From the NCBI RefSeq assembly GCF_024259515.1, contig NZ_JANBWE010000003.1, forward strand, positions 186,001-250,000: DNA of 64,000 nucleotides. Reading direction: 5' to 3'. The DNA comes from Salirhabdus salicampi. Its GTDB lineage: Bacteria; Bacillota; Bacilli; Bacillales; Alkalibacillaceae. The notes beneath the pieces were generated by a model that ran no database searches, was not told the origin of the DNA, and was given only the letters and a program-made list of their open reading frames with translations. The translations under genes and the position numbers were made by a program. This document shows, in pieces, positions 62,492-64,000 of this stretch; the stretch's first letter is position 1; every line of letters begins with the position of its first letter.

Positions 62492-63472
62492 ATGAGTGAT
62501 TTGTTTGCTACGTTGAAAGAAAATTTGAAGAATAATCATAAGGAAGTTGTATTTCCTGAGTCATTAGATGAGCGAATTTTAGCAGCGGCAAGCCGCTTGG
62601 CTGAAGATGGTTATGTTACACCTGTATTAATAGGTGACGAAGAAGAAATTGCGAAGAAAGCGAAGGCACTGGATATTGACGTTTCAAAAAGTAAAATTGT
62701 TGACCCAAATCAATATGACAAGTTCGATGAAATGGTAGCTGCGTTTGTAGAAAGAAGAAAAGGGAAAGTATCCGAGGAAGATGCAAAAGAACTGTTGAAA
62801 AAAGAAAACAACTATTTCGGTACGATGCTCGTATATATGAACGAAGCAGCAGGGTTAGTAAGTGGTGCTGTTCATTCAACGGCAGATACAGTTCGACCAG
62901 CTTTACAAATTATTAAAACAAAACCAGGTGTAAAGCGTACTTCTGGTGTATTCATTATGGTTCGTGGTGAAGAGAAATATGTTTTCGCAGACTGTGCGAT
63001 TAATATTACTCCTGATGAGGAAGGGTTAGCAGAAATTGCTAGCGAAAGTGCTAAAACAGCAAAGTTGTTTGGGATTGATCCTCGTGTAGCGATGTTAAGC
63101 TTCTCAACGAAAGGTTCAGCAAAGTCACCTGAAACAGAAAAGGTAGTGAAAGCGTTAGAAATGGCAAAAGAAGCAAACCCTAACCTTGTTATTGATGGTG
63201 AATTTCAATTTGATGCTGCATTTGTTCCTTCGGTAGCAGAGAAAAAGGCACCAGACTCAGTGTTAAAAGGTGATGCGAACGTTTTTATTTTCCCTAGCTT
63301 AGAAGCGGGTAACATCGGGTACAAAATTGCACAACGACTAGGAAACTTTGATGCAGTTGGACCGATATTGCAAGGATTAAATCAACCGGTCAATGATTTG
63401 TCTAGAGGTTGTAACGTAGATGATGTATATAAATTAGCGTTAATTACAGCTGCGCAGTCTGTATCTGAGTAA
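62492..63472 (+). CDS. pta: Phosphate acetyltransferase
   Basis: 326-aa short-form Pta that converts acetyl-CoA and phosphate to acetyl phosphate in overflow metabolism. The signature region SAKSPETEKV, GEFQFDAAFVP and FIFPSLEAGNIGYKIAQR are intact. ATG 62492 has AGGAGGAAGTAAC ahead (MSDLFATLKEN). In B. subtilis pta is CcpA-activated; no clear cre was found in the 200 bases upstream. Confidence 0.96.
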   Translation: MSDLFATLKENLKNNHKEVVFPESLDERILAAASRLAEDGYVTPVLIGDEEEIAKKAKALDIDVSKSKIVDPNQYDKFDEMVAAFVERRKGKVSEEDAKELLKKENNYFGTMLVYMNEAAGLVSGAVHSTADTVRPALQIIKTKPGVKRTSGVFIMVRGEEKYVFADCAINITPDEEGLAEIASESAKTAKLFGIDPRVAMLSFSTKGSAKSPETEKVVKALEMAKEANPNLVIDGEFQFDAAFVPSVAEKKAPDSVLKGDANVFIFPSLEAGNIGYKIAQRLGNFDAVGPILQGLNQPVNDLSRGCNVDDVYKLALITAAQSVSE

Positions 63473-63480
63473 ACATAAAG

Positions 63481-63516
63481 AAGGCACTAGGTTGTTATAA
63501 TGAACCTAGTGCTTTT
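63481..63516 (+). terminator. Bidirectional terminator between pta and lipL
   Basis: AAGGCACTAGGTT-GTTATAATG-AACCTAGTGCTTTTT. Confidence 0.88.
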
Positions 63517-64000
63517 TCATTTCGTAATTCCATATATTCTAATCGTTTCTCAAATGACGCCCATTCTGAAGAAGAAAGCGGATCTGTTACAATTTTATTT
63601 GATAACGCTTGTAGTTCAAATAAAATACGGTTCCGAACGTCTTCTACTGTCATTGTTTTATTGTATAGTTCAGATAATGACGACATCGTTTCCGGTTTTA
63701 CAGTAGGGTAAGCGAATTTCGTTTGTTCTCCCTTTGTTCCTAACTTATAGAATTCCTTAATGAATTGTGCACGTTCGCTGCCGCTTCCTTCCACGCATAA
63801 ATAAATTTGAACAGCAGTTCCGTCCTTTACTTTACGTTGAGAAATGCCAGCGAATTTCTTCCCGCCTATACTTAAATCGAAATCACCTGGACAATAAGAA
63901 CCTTTTACCTCAAAGGCATCTATTTGCATTCCTTCAGAAGCAAATAGTTGTCGAATAAATTGAACCATTGCACCGTAAGCATCATGAATATCAAGTTTTT
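63495..64000 (-). CDS. lipL: Octanoyl-GcvH:protein N-octanoyltransferase LipL (3' part)
   Basis: Only the last 168 residues lie in the window; the frame runs off the right edge (KLDIHDAYGAMVQFIRQ...). GSYCPGDFDLSIGGKKFAGISQRKV carries the catalytic cysteine (SYCPGDFD) and lysine of the LipL family. LipL moves the octanoyl or lipoyl group from GcvH to E2 subunits, after LipM. Beside pta, as ywfL is in B. subtilis. An internal ATG at 63968 is not the start. Confidence 0.93.
   Translation of the reverse strand, partial: KLDIHDAYGAMVQFIRQLFASEGMQIDAFEVKGSYCPGDFDLSIGGKKFAGISQRKVKDGTAVQIYLCVEGSGSERAQFIKEFYKLGTKGEQTKFAYPTVKPETMSSLSELYNKTMTVEDVRNRILFELQALSNKIVTDPLSSSEWASFEKRLEYMELRNEKALGSL

Noticed and set aside
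1-64000. CRISPR arrays, prophage, tRNA or rRNA genes
   Set aside because: No spaced direct repeats, phage gene runs or tRNA cloverleaf sequence were seen on reading both strands, though a tRNA scan could not be run.

Overview
The window is about 38% GC and comes from an endospore-forming, low-GC Gram-positive bacterium of the Bacillaceae. The spore genes (gerQ, cwlJ, spoVIF, a probable SASP), the Bacillus-type lipoate genes (lipM, lipA, lipL), hemQ, a short pta and the ypmS/ypmR, ywdI/ywdK and ykoY neighbourhoods all point there. Ectoine catabolism, an NhaC-type antiporter and a TRAP transporter fit a salt- or alkali-tolerant member, but that is inference. No rRNA, tRNA, CRISPR array or intact transposon was seen; most genes face right.

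Layout. 1-6.2 kb: argG-argH, a decayed IS3-family end, then eutB-eutC-doeA for ectoine breakdown. 6.2-11.7 kb: a cyclic-di-GMP locus with two near-identical c-di-GMP-I (GEMM) riboswitches, a 43-aa exported peptide ending in NISWS, a subtilase ending in four NISWS copies, a membrane diguanylate cyclase and a membrane HD-GYP phosphodiesterase. 11.7-17.9 kb: a GntR/UTRA repressor divergent from a PTS (Ula-type IIA, IIB, IIC) operon that continues with a phospho-lactonase-like enzyme, a creatininase-family hydrolase, a KDGP aldolase and a SIS protein. 18-25.3 kb: pepT, SASP-like gene, MFS transporter, ltaE, manA, ypmS, ypmR, crr-type IIA. 25.5-36.5 kb: RND permease, DUF4097 protein, cold shock protein, thioredoxin-reductase-like flavoprotein, Rieske oxidoreductase, rarD, methionine gamma-lyase, CPBP protease, ABC ATPase remnant, spoVIF. 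36.7-49 kb: kbl-tdh, SDR/QueA-like/VOC operon, thioesterase, small membrane proteins, lipM-lipA, TRAP transporter. 49-64 kb: manganese riboswitch with ykoY, P-loop protein, folate cyclo-ligase, OsmC, tcyP, ampS, nhaC, fructosamine kinase, trmH, ywdI, ywdK, gerQ, cwlJ, hemQ, pta and the 3' part of lipL.

The strongest candidate for an undescribed system is the 6.4-11.7 kb c-di-GMP locus. It combines the sensors (riboswitches), the probable makers and breakers of the second messenger, and two exported products that share the NISWS motif. A second theme is initiation: three genes (MFS transporter, TrxR-like protein, DctP) have no ATG, GTG or TTG where the protein must begin, but each has a well-placed Shine-Dalgarno sequence followed by ATT.

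The cis-element AATCGACAAAA, which resembles a reversed Spo0A box, lies exactly 61 nt before the -10 hexamer in front of the second riboswitch, the cyclase gene and kbl.
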